Assembly (NCBI RefSeq): GCF_038593855.1
Contig: NZ_CP151996.1
Span: 1,116,001 to 1,180,000, forward strand
Length of the DNA stretch: 64,000 nucleotides
Reading direction: 5' to 3'
From: Lysinibacillus sp. FSL M8-0337
GTDB lineage: Bacteria > Bacillota > Bacilli > Bacillales_A > Planococcaceae
The position numbers and the translations under genes were made by a program. This document shows, one piece after another, positions 36,519 through 47,857 of this stretch; the first letter of the stretch is position 1, and the number at the start of each line of letters is the position of its first letter. The notes under the pieces were generated by a model. That model was not told where the DNA came from. It ran no database searches and saw nothing but the letters and a program-made list of their open reading frames with translations.

Positions 36519-37112
36519 CTGAAACGTTTACGACAAATCGTGACGAAAGCAGTAGTTGCCAAAGGGAAGAAGAGAACAGAAGAACGTGTAACGTTATGTC
36601 CAACAAATAAACCGACGAGCATTCTCGGTTGCTGGGTAATCAACCATACTTGTTCAGCAAAAAAAGTCGGTAAATTTGTAGAAGTGTCAGGAAAGTTTGA
36701 TGTCAATGTATGGTATGCTTATAGTAATCATTCGAAAACAGCAGTGTTTTCAGAAACGGTTCACTATAAAGATAAGGTAAAGCTGCACTTTAGAGATGGC
36801 GAAGTAACAGTTGGCGATGATGTACGTGTGCGTGTGATACAAGAACCAAATTGCATGGAAGCGATAATTTCTCCATGTGGCACGAAATTTGAAATTGTAG
36901 TAGAGCGTGAGACTGTTGTTGAGGTAATGGGTGAAATGACAATTTGCATTAGTGTACATCCGCTAGATTTCGAAGAGGAATGGAACTTTAATGATGAAAG
37001 CTCATCTTCCTCTTCATCCTCGTCTAGCTCTAGTTCCAGCTCGTCAAGCTCAAGCAGTGACGGTAGGTTTGTTTTAGAGTCCTCATCGTTTCCTGATGAA
37101 CGACCAAGATAA
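36519..37112 (+). CDS. cotE: Outer spore coat morphogenetic protein CotE, with CTG start and polyserine tract
   Basis: 197 residues. RQIVTKAVVAKGKKR ... TSILGCWVINH ... VEVSGKFDVNVWYAYSN ... EPNCMEAIISPCGTKFEI matches CotE, the organiser of the outer coat. AAGGAGG (36505-36511) sits 7 nt before CTG 36519, and a start there (MKRLRQIVTKAVV) aligns with the N terminus of B. subtilis CotE as I recall it. GTG 36492 has no good site and would add nine residues. After the conserved domain the usual acidic tail is partly replaced by 20 consecutive serines (36999-37058) written with all six serine codons, followed by DGRFVLESSSFPDERPR. Confidence 0.88.
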   Translation: MKRLRQIVTKAVVAKGKKRTEERVTLCPTNKPTSILGCWVINHTCSAKKVGKFVEVSGKFDVNVWYAYSNHSKTAVFSETVHYKDKVKLHFRDGEVTVGDDVRVRVIQEPNCMEAIISPCGTKFEIVVERETVVEVMGEMTICISVHPLDFEEEWNFNDESSSSSSSSSSSSSSSSSSSSDGRFVLESSSFPDERPR

Positions 37113-37133
37113 ATCACAAGATGATATTTTTTT

Positions 37134-37194
37134 GATACATGCGAAATGCTAGCATCTTTACAAAGGTGAAATAAGCGTTTCGCATGTATCTTTT
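37134..37194 (+). terminator. cotE terminator
   Basis: GATACATGCGAAA (37134-37146) pairs perfectly with TTTCGCATGTATC (37178-37190), followed by TTTTG. The 31-nt loop can pair further with itself. Confidence 0.75.
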
Positions 37195-37231
37195 GTTATA
37201 ATAAAACTAACAATCAGAGGATGACGTCTAC

Positions 37232-37360
37232 TTGTCTTTGAAGAAAATCGTTGAGGGTGAAACTTTGGATCGTACAGAATCGTTGCTAAACAAACACTTA
37301 GCCCCAAGCATAAGCGCTGGTGAAGACGTACTGATGCGTCAAGGTTCGCTATCACAATGA
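37232..37360 (+). CDS. Possible small protein between cotE and mutS
   Basis: TTG at 37232 with AGAGGAT (37216-37222) 9 nt upstream opens 42 codons ending at TGA 37358. The product (starting MSLKKIVEGETLDRTESLL) is soluble, amphipathic and has normal amino-acid balance. I recognise no family. It lies in the ~320-bp gap before mutS, after the cotE terminator, so it could be a real small gene, a remnant, or chance. No obvious promoter was found. Confidence 0.3.
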   Translation: MSLKKIVEGETLDRTESLLNKHLAPSISAGEDVLMRQGSLSQ

Positions 37361-37467
37361 AGGAAGTAACGAAAACGGTGTGCACATAGAGGCAACACAT
37401 AAAATGATTTAGACGTAAATATGCCAAAGCATATTTGATTTTAGTGCAAGAGCGAGGGAATTTATAT

Positions 37468-40035
37468 ATGACAACCTATACACCAATGATGCAACAATAT
37501 TTGCAAGTCAAAGAAGATTATCAGGATGCTTTTTTATTTTTTAGATTAGGTGACTTTTACGAAATGTTTTTTGAGGATGCCATTAATGCATCACAACTAT
37601 TAGAAATTACATTAACGAGTCGAGATGCAGGTGCCAAGGAGCGTATTCCGATGTGTGGCGTGCCACATCACTCGGCGAAAAATTATATAGAAACACTTGT
37701 GCAAAAAGGTTATAAAGTTGCCATTTGTGAGCAAACAGAGGATCCAAAGCAAGCAAAGGGCGTAGTCAAACGTGAAGTAGTCCAACTGATTACTCCCGGT
37801 ACCATTATGGAAGGGAAGGCGCTAGATGGTAAAAGCAATCATTACATTGGCGCAGCAGAACAGCTGGATGCTACTACATTTGGCTATGCCTACTTGGATT
37901 TATCTACAGGGGAAGCGATTGCCTCATCCATTGAGGGGGATGGGAAAGCCCTTCTTATGCAAATGCAAGCATATGGTATTCGAGAATTAATAGTGACGGA
38001 GAGCTTACAGCTTTTGTTAGCAGAACATGCAATCAATGTCGGCATTGTACTATCCGTTGAAGAAGACGAAATGGCGATGGACAAAGCAGCCAGCTATTTA
38101 GAAGCAGTGCCAGCAACTATACAAGTGGCCTGCCTGCGGTTACTTCATTATATAGATAAGACACAAATGCGTTCACTTTCGCATATTCAAGCCTTTACCT
38201 TTAATGAAATGAAAAACTATTTACGTATTGACTCTAGTTCGAAACGAAATTTAGAGCTTATACAATCCATTCGTGGCGGAGACCAAAAGGGTACATTGTT
38301 ATGGCTATTAGATGATACCGTTACTGCGATGGGGGGGCGTAAGCTGAAACAATGGCTACATCAACCATTAGCCACACGTTCAGCTATTGAGGCAAGACTT
38401 GCAATGGTGAGTGATTTATTAGAAGAATATTTTGTCAGATCAGAATTACAATCTTCCTTAAAACAAGTCTATGATTTAGAACGTTTAGCGGGTCGTGTAG
38501 CTTTCGGTAATGTAGGGGGTCGTGACTTAGCACAGCTTCGTGACTCATTACGTCAAGTTCCAATTATTCAACAACAGCTAATTGGAGCACAAAAAGAAAC
38601 ATTGCAAAAGCTAGGGGCAACACTCGATACATGTGCGGACGTTGAAGCTTTATTAGCACGTGCTATAACAGATAATCCACCCATTACCATTAAAGAAGGC
38701 GATGTGATTCGGGATGGTTATAACGAACGATTAGATGAACTGCGCTATGCATCTCGTAATGGGAAGGACTGGATTGCCCAGTTAGAACAGGCAGAACGTA
38801 CAAAAACAGGCATTAAAAACTTGAAAATTGGCTATAACCGTATTTTTGGCTACTATATAGAAATTACAAAGTCCAATATTCATTTGGCGGACTTAACACG
38901 CTATGAACGGAAGCAAACACTTGCGAATGCAGAGCGTTACATTACGCAGGAATTAAAAGAAAAAGAGGCACTTATTTTAAATGCAGAGGAAGAAAGCTTA
39001 GCTTTAGAGTACAACCTCTTCGTTGAAATTCGTGAACAATTAAAATCATACATCCCACGGGTACAAGCACTAGCTGCAAGTATAAGTGAATTAGATGTAT
39101 TGCTTAGCTTTGCGAGCGTTTCAGAGAAATATCGTTTTACAAAGCCAGAATTTCACGCGGGTCGTGCACTAGAAATTATTGAAGGTCGTCACCCTGTAGT
39201 TGAGAAAATGCTCAATAAGCAAATGTATGTACCGAATGATTGCGTACTTGAAGAAAATCACAATATGATGCTCATTACTGGGCCGAATATGTCCGGTAAA
39301 AGTACATATATGCGCCAAGTTGCCTTGATTGTTGTAATGGCACAAATGGGATGCTTTGTACCAGCGGAAAAGGCGCGATTACCAATTACAGATCAAATTT
39401 TCACACGCATTGGAGCCGCAGATGATTTAGCTGCTGGACAATCAACATTTATGGTAGAAATGCTAGAATCACAGCATGCGATTATGCATGCCACTGAAAA
39501 TAGCTTAATGCTGTTTGATGAAATTGGTCGAGGTACTTCTACGTATGATGGAATGAGTCTTGCGCAATCCATGATGGAATATATTCATGACAAAATAGGT
39601 GCCAATACCCTTTTCTCTACGCATTATCATGAATTGACAGCTTTAGAAAAGGATTTACCTCGATTACAAAATGTGCATGTTTCTGCCACTGAAAAGAATG
39701 GTACAGTTGTCTTTTTACACAAGGTGAAAAAGGGAGCGGCGGATAAGTCTTACGGCATTCACGTGGCGCAATTGGCACAATTACCAGAGGAAATTTTATC
39801 GAGAGCTCGTATATTGCTCGAAAACTTTGAAGCAGGGGAAGCGCTGCCGGTATCACAAGAGGTCGTTGAACAGCCCGTGCAAATGTCATTATTTACGGAA
39901 CAAGAGCCGTTGCCTTCAGCTGAGGCTGAAGTATTGAGAAACTTGGAGAAGGTGAATATCCTTGGTACTTCACCAATGCAGGCCATGAATATCTTATATG
40001 AATTACAACAGCAATTAGTCAACGCTAAAAAATAA
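37468..40035 (+). CDS. mutS: DNA mismatch repair protein MutS
   Basis: 855 residues. Mismatch-reading motif GDFYEMF (Phe-x-Glu, about 32-38), connector and lever domains, Walker A GPNMSGKSTYMRQ (about 605-617), Walker B LMLFDEIGRGTSTYDG and STHYHELT. It recognises mispairs and recruits MutL. The ATG at 37468 (MTTYTPMMQQYL) is the usual start, with GAGGGAA upstream; an upstream in-frame codon at 37435 lacks a site. mutL follows after 14 bp. Confidence 0.97.
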   Translation: MTTYTPMMQQYLQVKEDYQDAFLFFRLGDFYEMFFEDAINASQLLEITLTSRDAGAKERIPMCGVPHHSAKNYIETLVQKGYKVAICEQTEDPKQAKGVVKREVVQLITPGTIMEGKALDGKSNHYIGAAEQLDATTFGYAYLDLSTGEAIASSIEGDGKALLMQMQAYGIRELIVTESLQLLLAEHAINVGIVLSVEEDEMAMDKAASYLEAVPATIQVACLRLLHYIDKTQMRSLSHIQAFTFNEMKNYLRIDSSSKRNLELIQSIRGGDQKGTLLWLLDDTVTAMGGRKLKQWLHQPLATRSAIEARLAMVSDLLEEYFVRSELQSSLKQVYDLERLAGRVAFGNVGGRDLAQLRDSLRQVPIIQQQLIGAQKETLQKLGATLDTCADVEALLARAITDNPPITIKEGDVIRDGYNERLDELRYASRNGKDWIAQLEQAERTKTGIKNLKIGYNRIFGYYIEITKSNIHLADLTRYERKQTLANAERYITQELKEKEALILNAEEESLALEYNLFVEIREQLKSYIPRVQALAASISELDVLLSFASVSEKYRFTKPEFHAGRALEIIEGRHPVVEKMLNKQMYVPNDCVLEENHNMMLITGPNMSGKSTYMRQVALIVVMAQMGCFVPAEKARLPITDQIFTRIGAADDLAAGQSTFMVEMLESQHAIMHATENSLMLFDEIGRGTSTYDGMSLAQSMMEYIHDKIGANTLFSTHYHELTALEKDLPRLQNVHVSATEKNGTVVFLHKVKKGAADKSYGIHVAQLAQLPEEILSRARILLENFEAGEALPVSQEVVEQPVQMSLFTEQEPLPSAEAEVLRNLEKVNILGTSPMQAMNILYELQQQLVNAKK

Positions 40036-40049
40036 AGGAGTGATGCGCC

Positions 40050-41936
40050 ATGGGAAAAATTCAAATTATGGACGCGTGGCTTTCCAATAGAATTGCTGCG
40101 GGAGAAGTAGTAGAACGACCGGCATCTGTTGTTAAAGAACTAGTCGAGAATGCGATTGATGCTGGCAGTACGTCCATTGATGTTTTTTTACTGGAAGCGG
40201 GGCTCACTTCAATTCAAGTAATTGATAATGGTAGTGGGATGGATGAGGAAGATGCACTAATCTCTTTTTCACGCCATGCAACAAGTAAAATTCATCAGGA
40301 GCATGATTTATTTCGTATCCGTACGTTAGGATTTCGTGGGGAGGCATTAGCATCGATTGCATCGGTATCCAAAATGACAATGCTTACTTCAACTGGCGAA
40401 TCAGGCACGTATGTAGAGTTAGAAGGGGGACATGTCACAACGCAAAAGCCCGGCCCTTTACGAAAAGGAACGGATATTACAGTGGCACAGCTATTTTTCA
40501 ATACCCCTGCTCGTTTAAAATATATGAAAACGATACAAACCGAGCTTGGGCATACGATAGATCTAATGAATCGGCTAGCACTCGGTAATCCACAAATTGC
40601 CTTTCGATTGCTACATAACGGTCAGCAATTATTACAGACGAATGGACGAGGTGATGTACAGCAAGTCCTAGCCGCAATTTATGGCGTGCACAACGCAAAA
40701 AAAATGGTGCCATTTCACGGCGAGTCCCATGACTATAAGGTAACGGGTTATGTGTCTTTACCAGAGGTGACACGTGCTTCCAAAAATTATATGTCGCTGT
40801 TTGTGAATGGGCGTTGGGTCAAACATTATTTAGTGCAAAAGGCCATTATTGATGCCTATCATACGTATTTACCGATAGAACGATTTCCAATTGTAGCGCT
40901 CTTTATTGAAGGGGACCCTTATTTAACAGACGTCAATGTCCATCCAGCCAAACACCAGATTCGTTTAAGTAAAGAACCAGAGCTACTTAAATTGATTGAA
41001 GAAACGATACGTGGCAAAATTCGCGATGTTATGCGTGTTCCACTTATGGAGAAGAAGGAAAAGATTGCAAAACCTGCAACGGAACAGCTGAACATGTGGA
41101 AACCTGTACCACAACTTGATGTAGAAAAAATGAATGCTATCGTTGAAAAGCTTTATGATGCGCAAACTGTTCAGGAATCTAGCATATTACCGATGGAAGA
41201 ACCTGCACCTACAGTGATAGAAGAGCACTGGCAACCAATTCAACCAATCGAAACCAATCAAATAGAAGAAGCGTCACCAAACGAGCATATGGACTTTTTA
41301 AATGAGGAGCCTCAAATAGTAGAATCTCCAATCAAAGAGCCTAAAAAAGAACCATTTCCTGCGCTTGAAGTAGTAGGACAAATACATGGCACTTATATTG
41401 TTGCGCAAATGGAGGACGGTTTTTATTTAATCGACCAGCATGCAGCGCAAGAACGTATTAAATATGAGTTTTACCGTGAAAAAGTAGGACAAGTAAATCC
41501 TAATGAACGGCAAGCGTTATTACTGCCATTGACCTTCCATTATGCAGCAGACGAGGCACTGATTCTGCGTGAAAATAGACAGCAGCTAGAGGCCGTTGGT
41601 GTGTTTTTAGAGGATTTTGGACAGTCATCATTTGTTATTCGTGAGCATCCTAGCTGGTTTCCGAATGGTGAGGAACAGGACATCATTGAGGAGTTAATCG
41701 AGCAAGTATTGACCACAAAAACAGCAGATGTCAAAAAAATGCGTGAGGCGGCAGCCATTATGATGAGCTGTAAAAAGTCTATTAAGGCCAATCATTATTT
41801 GACGAAAGAGCAAATGGTTGCGTTATTAGATGATTTACGTAGAGCGGATAATCCGTTTACTTGTCCACATGGTCGGCCGGTGTTAATCCATTTTACAACC
41901 TATGAAGTGGAAAAAATGTTTAAACGGGTAATGTAA
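40050..41936 (+). CDS. mutL: DNA mismatch repair protein MutL
   Basis: 628 residues. GHKL ATPase N-domain (IAAGEVVERPASVVKELVENAIDAG about 13-37; DNGSGM; TLGFRGEALASI), a Glu/Pro-rich linker (about 345-435) and a C-terminal domain with the endonuclease motif DQHAAQERIKYE (D-Q-H-A-x2-E-x4-E, about 464-475), plus SCKKSIKANH and CPHGRP. It is therefore of the nicking type used by organisms without MutH. AAAGGAGTGATG (40034-40045) precedes the ATG. Confidence 0.97.
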   Translation: MGKIQIMDAWLSNRIAAGEVVERPASVVKELVENAIDAGSTSIDVFLLEAGLTSIQVIDNGSGMDEEDALISFSRHATSKIHQEHDLFRIRTLGFRGEALASIASVSKMTMLTSTGESGTYVELEGGHVTTQKPGPLRKGTDITVAQLFFNTPARLKYMKTIQTELGHTIDLMNRLALGNPQIAFRLLHNGQQLLQTNGRGDVQQVLAAIYGVHNAKKMVPFHGESHDYKVTGYVSLPEVTRASKNYMSLFVNGRWVKHYLVQKAIIDAYHTYLPIERFPIVALFIEGDPYLTDVNVHPAKHQIRLSKEPELLKLIEETIRGKIRDVMRVPLMEKKEKIAKPATEQLNMWKPVPQLDVEKMNAIVEKLYDAQTVQESSILPMEEPAPTVIEEHWQPIQPIETNQIEEASPNEHMDFLNEEPQIVESPIKEPKKEPFPALEVVGQIHGTYIVAQMEDGFYLIDQHAAQERIKYEFYREKVGQVNPNERQALLLPLTFHYAADEALILRENRQQLEAVGVFLEDFGQSSFVIREHPSWFPNGEEQDIIEELIEQVLTTKTADVKKMREAAAIMMSCKKSIKANHYLTKEQMVALLDDLRRADNPFTCPHGRPVLIHFTTYEVEKMFKRVM

Positions 41937-42032
41937 TAACAACGAAGCATATGCGTTCGTATTGTAACCAATATCCTTAAAAAAGCCTACAGCGATTTCG
42001 AGCGTGGTGTGAAAACCTAAGGAGGGGAATAA

Positions 42033-43526
<1,494 letters not shown>

Positions 43527-43543
43527 CTAATGGGGGAGAAAGT

Positions 43544-45190
43544 ATGTTTTCATTTGAGCATCGTCCTAAAATTATGGATTATTTAGAGCAATATAGCTTT
43601 GACGTATTAGTCATTGGAGGTGGCATTACGGGTGCGGGAATTGCACTTGATGCGGCATCCAGAGGCTTATCAGTTGCACTAATTGACAAGCAAGACTTTG
43701 CGGCTGGTACTTCTAGCCGTTCAACAAAGCTTATTCACGGAGGTCTTCGTTATTTAAAACAATTTGATGTAGGGGTAGTGGCAGAAGTTGGGCGTGAGCG
43801 TGAAATTGTTTATGACAATGCTGTTCATGTAACGACACCTGAAAAGATGCTGTTACCTTTATATAAGCATGGTACACTTGGACCGTTTACGACTTCGGTG
43901 GCGTTAAAGGTTTATGACAGACTAGCAGGTGTCAAAAAACAAGAACGTCGCACGATGCTAAGTGCACAAGAAACAGCCACACTAGAACCGCTTTTAAAGC
44001 GCGATGAGCTAGTTGGTGGTGGCTATTATGTAGAGTATCGGACAGACGATGCACGTTTAACAATTGAAGTGCTAAAAAAAGCGGTTGAATATGGCGCGCT
44101 TTGTGTAAACTATACAGAAATGACAGAGTTTTTATATAGCAAGAAAAAGCTGATTGGGGCAAAAGTAAAAGACCATATCACTGGAAAAACAGTGGAAGTA
44201 CATGCTGCGCAAATCGTCAATGCTACTGGCCCTTGGGTAGATGAAGTACGTCAGAAGGATAAGCAAACAGATAAAAAACAATTACGTTTAACAAAAGGTG
44301 TCCATATCGTTCTTAGTCAAAAGGATTTCCCATTGCAACAAGCTTTATATTTCGATATTCCAGATGGTCGTATGGCTTTTGCCATTCCCCGTGATGGCAA
44401 AACATATATAGGAACAACAGATACAGTTTATGAAGGCGATCCAATACATCCTACTGCCACACAACAAGATGTAGATTATTTAATTGAGGCTGCTAAAACA
44501 GTATTCCCTTCAGTTGAAATTACAAGAGAAACCATAGAATCTTCTTGGGCAGGTGTTCGTCCGCTTATTTTTGAAAAAGGCAAAAATCCTTCAGAAATTT
44601 CGCGTAAAGATGAAATATGGATAGCATCAAGTGGTTTGATGACCATTGCAGGCGGCAAGCTAACAGGCTATCGTCAAATGGCTGAAACGATCGTTGATAA
44701 AATTGTGAAAACACATAAATTTAAGCATGCAAGTCCATGTATGACACGTGAGTTGTCGCTTTCTGGTGCAAAGGGCATTAATGCGATTAATTTCCCAGAC
44801 TATACTGCCTATAAAGCAAGAGAAGGTGTTCAGTATGGACTGAATTATGATGAGGCGAAGCATTTAGTGCAAAAATACGGTACCAATGTTGACGCATTAT
44901 TTAATCAGGTGAAATATTTACATGAGCATGGTAGTACAATGCCCCTCGCTTTACATGCGATGCTACTATACGGCATAGAAGCGGAAATGGTGTATACCCC
45001 TTGTGATTTCTTTATTCGTCGTACGGGCTTACTATACTTTGATATTGATGCAGTGAAACGTTATAAACAACAAGTAGTGCAAGTGATGCAGCAGCGTTTA
45101 CACTATTCAGAGTCACAAAGAAATACCTATATTGCTCAATTAGAACAAGCGATTCTAGATGCGACAAGTTTTCCTAATGTGGAGGTGTAG
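43544..45190 (+). CDS. glpD: Aerobic glycerol-3-phosphate dehydrogenase
   Basis: 548 residues, FAD enzyme. DVLVIGGGITGAGIALDAASRGLSVALID (about 21-49) is the dinucleotide-binding fold; TSSRSTKLIHGGLRYL and the C-terminal SSGLMTIAGGKLTGYRQMAE follow. It oxidises glycerol-3-phosphate to dihydroxyacetone phosphate and feeds electrons to quinone at the membrane. ATG 43544 with GGGGGAGAA upstream is chosen over codons overlapping glpK. It forms an operon with glpK (17-bp gap) and probably the hydrolase that follows. Confidence 0.96.
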   Translation: MFSFEHRPKIMDYLEQYSFDVLVIGGGITGAGIALDAASRGLSVALIDKQDFAAGTSSRSTKLIHGGLRYLKQFDVGVVAEVGREREIVYDNAVHVTTPEKMLLPLYKHGTLGPFTTSVALKVYDRLAGVKKQERRTMLSAQETATLEPLLKRDELVGGGYYVEYRTDDARLTIEVLKKAVEYGALCVNYTEMTEFLYSKKKLIGAKVKDHITGKTVEVHAAQIVNATGPWVDEVRQKDKQTDKKQLRLTKGVHIVLSQKDFPLQQALYFDIPDGRMAFAIPRDGKTYIGTTDTVYEGDPIHPTATQQDVDYLIEAAKTVFPSVEITRETIESSWAGVRPLIFEKGKNPSEISRKDEIWIASSGLMTIAGGKLTGYRQMAETIVDKIVKTHKFKHASPCMTRELSLSGAKGINAINFPDYTAYKAREGVQYGLNYDEAKHLVQKYGTNVDALFNQVKYLHEHGSTMPLALHAMLLYGIEAEMVYTPCDFFIRRTGLLYFDIDAVKRYKQQVVQVMQQRLHYSESQRNTYIAQLEQAILDATSFPNVEV

Positions 45191-45193
45191 TAG

Positions 45194-46111
45194 ATGGAGC
45201 GTTATATGAAAATGTCAGATGGGCATTTTGTGTTTACACGCATATTGACGCCGACTATTCCCTGCAAAGGTCATTTTCATATTTTACATGGTATGGCAGA
45301 GCATAGCGGTCGTTACGTAAACTTTGCACAGATTCTTTGTGCGGCTGGTTATGCCGTGTCCATGCATGATCATCGCGGGCATGGGGAGACGGCAGGTTAT
45401 AACGGTACATTAGGCTTTTTCGCTGAAAAAAATGGTTTTGATCGGGTTGTGGAAGATGCGCATGAAGTCATAATGACCATACATGACCAATTTGCAGATG
45501 TGCCATTAATCGTATTCGGGCATAGTATGGGGTCTTTTATTGCTAGAAGATATATTCAACTTTACGGAACTAATGTTGATAACGTTATTCTTTGTGGAAC
45601 AGGTAGTGTTTCAACATTGCATAGGATAGGACATTATGTTGCGCAAGTATTCGCAATGCAGCGTGGTAAAGAAACCGAGAGCCCTTTATTAAATAAGTTG
45701 AGCTTTGGTAGCTTTAATAAGCAGTTTCCAAATCCTAAAACGGGATATGACTGGCTATGTTCGGTAGAGCAGGAAGTGCAAAAATATATGGACGACCCAT
45801 ATTGTGGCTTTATCCCAAGCAATCAATTTTTTGCTGACTTAACAGCTGGCTTTATGGTATTGAATCGAAAAAAAGAGATTGAAAAAATACAGAAAAACTT
45901 GCCGATTCTATTGATCAGTGGTAGCAAAGACCCTGTTGGTGATAGTGGTCTAGGTGTTTATTCCGTAGCTGAACAATTTGCAGCAGCAGGATTACAAGAT
46001 GTTACAGTCTATTTATTTGAAGATAAACGACATGAAATTTTAAATGAAGACAATCAACAGGCGGTTCATCAAGTTTTATTACGGTGGTTAGAAAAGTATG
46101 ATAGAAAATAA
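45194..46111 (+). CDS. Alpha/beta hydrolase, lysophospholipase/monoglyceride lipase type
   Basis: 305 residues. [16 protein letters not shown] (about 28-43; oxyanion region), [10 protein letters not shown], nucleophile elbow [14 protein letters not shown] (about 108-121, Ser in G-x-S-x-G), an Asp region SGSKDPVGD and the catalytic His in DKRHEILNE are visible. It probably cleaves acylglycerols or lysolipids. Placement directly after glpKD fits release of glycerol. GGAGGTGTAG precedes the ATG. miaA starts inside its last 14 bases. Confidence 0.88.
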   Translation: MERYMKMSDGHFVFTRILTPTIPCKGHFHILHGMAEHSGRYVNFAQILCAAGYAVSMHDHRGHGETAGYNGTLGFFAEKNGFDRVVEDAHEVIMTIHDQFADVPLIVFGHSMGSFIARRYIQLYGTNVDNVILCGTGSVSTLHRIGHYVAQVFAMQRGKETESPLLNKLSFGSFNKQFPNPKTGYDWLCSVEQEVQKYMDDPYCGFIPSNQFFADLTAGFMVLNRKKEIEKIQKNLPILLISGSKDPVGDSGLGVYSVAEQFAAAGLQDVTVYLFEDKRHEILNEDNQQAVHQVLLRWLEKYDRK

Positions 46112-46982
46112 AATACAGCAAGCAGAGGTCGTAGCTATTGTCGGACCAACAGCTTCAGGTAAAACAGCACTAAGCATTGAACTAGCCAAAAAGTACAATG
46201 GTGAAATTATTAATGGCGATTCCATGCAAATTTATAAAGGGTTAGATATTGGTACAGCGAAAATTACTGAAGAAGAGATGGAAGGTGTGCCACATCACTT
46301 ATTAAGCTTCAAAGAGCCAACGGAATCCTTTTCAGTAGCGGAGTATCAAGCGTTAGTACGGTCTAAAATTAGTGAAATACAGGCACGTGGTAAGCTACCA
46401 ATTATTGTTGGAGGATCTGGCCTATATGTACAAGCAGTCCTTTATGATTTTCAATTTACAGAGGAGCAGGTTGATGATGTAGCGCGTAAAGCTTATTATG
46501 AGGAGCTAGAAAAGTTAGGTCCAGAAGCTATGCATGCAAAGTTAGCAGCACTTGATCCAAAAACAGCTGAAACGATTCATCCAAACAATACAAGACGTGT
46601 AATTCGAGCGTTAGAAATGATTGAATTAAGTGGTGTTTCAAAGGCGTCAGAGGAACACAATCGAGGAGAAATCCCATTGTATCGCCACTTAATTATAGGG
46701 CTTGGTCAAAATATGTCCCGCGAAGAACTTTATAATCGCATCAATCTACGAGTAGATGTCATGATGGACAAAGGGCTACTGCAAGAAGTGCAGGGACTAT
46801 GGCAGCAAAATATTCGTGGTGTACAGTCCATTCAAGCGATTGGCTATAAGGAATTGTATGATTACTTAGATGGTCGATGTACATTGGAAGAAGCAATCGA
46901 AAATTTAAAGCAAAATTCTCGACGCTATGCGAAAAGACAGTTGACTTATTTTCGCAATAAAATGGATATTCACTTTATTTGA
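46098..46982 (+). CDS. miaA: tRNA dimethylallyltransferase
   Basis: 294 residues. P-loop [12 protein letters not shown] (about 14-25), [41 protein letters not shown] and the C-terminal GYKELYDYL ... [16 protein letters not shown] are the family marks. Adds dimethylallyl to A37 of tRNAs reading UNN codons, the substrate of MiaB. Immediately upstream of hfq, as in many bacteria. Overlaps the preceding gene by 14 nt. Confidence 0.97.
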   Translation: MIENKIQQAEVVAIVGPTASGKTALSIELAKKYNGEIINGDSMQIYKGLDIGTAKITEEEMEGVPHHLLSFKEPTESFSVAEYQALVRSKISEIQARGKLPIIVGGSGLYVQAVLYDFQFTEEQVDDVARKAYYEELEKLGPEAMHAKLAALDPKTAETIHPNNTRRVIRALEMIELSGVSKASEEHNRGEIPLYRHLIIGLGQNMSREELYNRINLRVDVMMDKGLLQEVQGLWQQNIRGVQSIQAIGYKELYDYLDGRCTLEEAIENLKQNSRRYAKRQLTYFRNKMDIHFI

Positions 46983-47020
46983 AAAGACTAAAAACTTTAA
47001 TAATTTCTAAAAATTACTAA

Positions 47021-47048
47021 TTGATAAATTGGTATAACATGCTACTAT
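47021..47048 (+). promoter_or_regulatory. Possible hfq promoter
   Basis: TTGATA (47021-47026), 16 bp, TACTAT (47043-47048), inside the miaA-hfq gap. Confidence 0.4.
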
Positions 47049-47089
47049 AGGAATGAAGAGGTAGAAAGAGAGTAGGGGAGGCGCATTCT

Positions 47090-47320
47090 ATGAAATCAAT
47101 CAATTTGCAAGATACGTTTTTGAACCATCTACGTAAAAACAGTGTTTTTGTAACTGTGTTTCTGTTAAACGGGTTCCAGTTAAAAGGAACTGTGAAATCC
47201 TATGATAACTTTACAGTATTATTAGTAGATGCTGAAAGTAAACAGCATCTCATTTACAAACACGCAATTTCTACATTCGTTCCAGCAAAGCAAGTCGAAT
47301 TTTTAGAGGTAGAAGAATAA
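47090..47320 (+). CDS. hfq: RNA chaperone Hfq
   Basis: 76 residues. The Sm1 motif ([29 protein letters not shown], about 17-45) and Sm2 KHAISTFVP (YKHA) are intact. It forms an RNA-binding hexamer. The tail is short, as in Firmicutes. GGGGAGGCG at 47075-47083 precedes the ATG. A terminator follows. Confidence 0.97.
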   Translation: MKSINLQDTFLNHLRKNSVFVTVFLLNGFQLKGTVKSYDNFTVLLVDAESKQHLIYKHAISTFVPAKQVEFLEVEE

Positions 47321-47335
47321 ATAAAGTAAATAGAA

Positions 47336-47368
47336 ACAGTTAGTGTTACATCACTAGCTGTTTTTTTT
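47336..47368 (+). terminator. hfq terminator
   Basis: ACAGTTAGTG (47336-47345) pairs with CACTAGCTGT (47352-47361), followed by TTTTTTT. Confidence 0.85.
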
Positions 47369-47418
47369 CGTTCACGCTATAATGTAATAGGAAATTGATA
47401 TATTGGAGGATTTTATAG

Positions 47419-47721
47419 ATGAAATCGATGGATACAACACAATTATTAGAACGATTAGATGCAAACGAAGACCTTTACATTATTGATGTGCGAGAAGACG
47501 ATGAAGTAGCACAAGGTGTTATCCCTGGTGCGCAACATATTGCACTTGGGACAATCCCTGAGCGTTTGGGTGAATTAGATACGACTAAACCATATATTAT
47601 CGTTTGTAAAGCAGGTGGACGTTCCGCAAATGCTTGTGCATACTTAGAAGCACAAGGCTTTGACGTAACAAACCTTGAAGGTGGCATGCTTGCTTATGAT
47701 GGAGAATTAGAATTTAAATAA
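47419..47721 (+). CDS. Rhodanese-domain protein
   Basis: 100 residues, a single rhodanese domain. YIIDVREDDEVAQGVIPGAQHIALG (about 20-44) and the active-site loop IVCKAGGRSANACAYL with the catalytic Cys near residue 69 are present. Such proteins carry sulfane sulfur between partners. TGGAGG precedes the ATG; a TATAAT at 47378-47383 may belong to its promoter. Single-gene unit, closed by a terminator. Confidence 0.9.
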   Translation: MKSMDTTQLLERLDANEDLYIIDVREDDEVAQGVIPGAQHIALGTIPERLGELDTTKPYIIVCKAGGRSANACAYLEAQGFDVTNLEGGMLAYDGELEFK

Positions 47722-47731
47722 GAAGGTATAT

Positions 47732-47773
47732 CGAGGTATGTAACAGGTTCGCTTGTTAAGTACCTCGTTTTTT
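47732..47773 (+). terminator. Terminator after the rhodanese gene
   Basis: CGAGGTA (47732-47738) pairs with TACCTCG (47761-47767), with a nested AACA/TGTT pairing, followed by TTTTTT. Confidence 0.8.
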
Positions 47774-47857
47774 ATTGGACTAAAGTGCTAGTACAAAAAT
47801 TTTTTCAATATTGACACTAAAAACACTTTGTCGTAAATTTAAAGTAATTACATAAAA

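Noticed and set aside
36764..37117. Reading frame on the minus strand through the polyserine tract, predicting a Glu/Leu-rich protein
   Set aside because: It is antisense to cotE. The ELELDEDEEE-like string is just the complement of the serine codons, and no ribosome site is present.
41937..42032. GlpP-type antiterminator/terminator leader of glpK
   Set aside because: No terminator hairpin with T-run; only a short imperfect dyad around 41942-41960.
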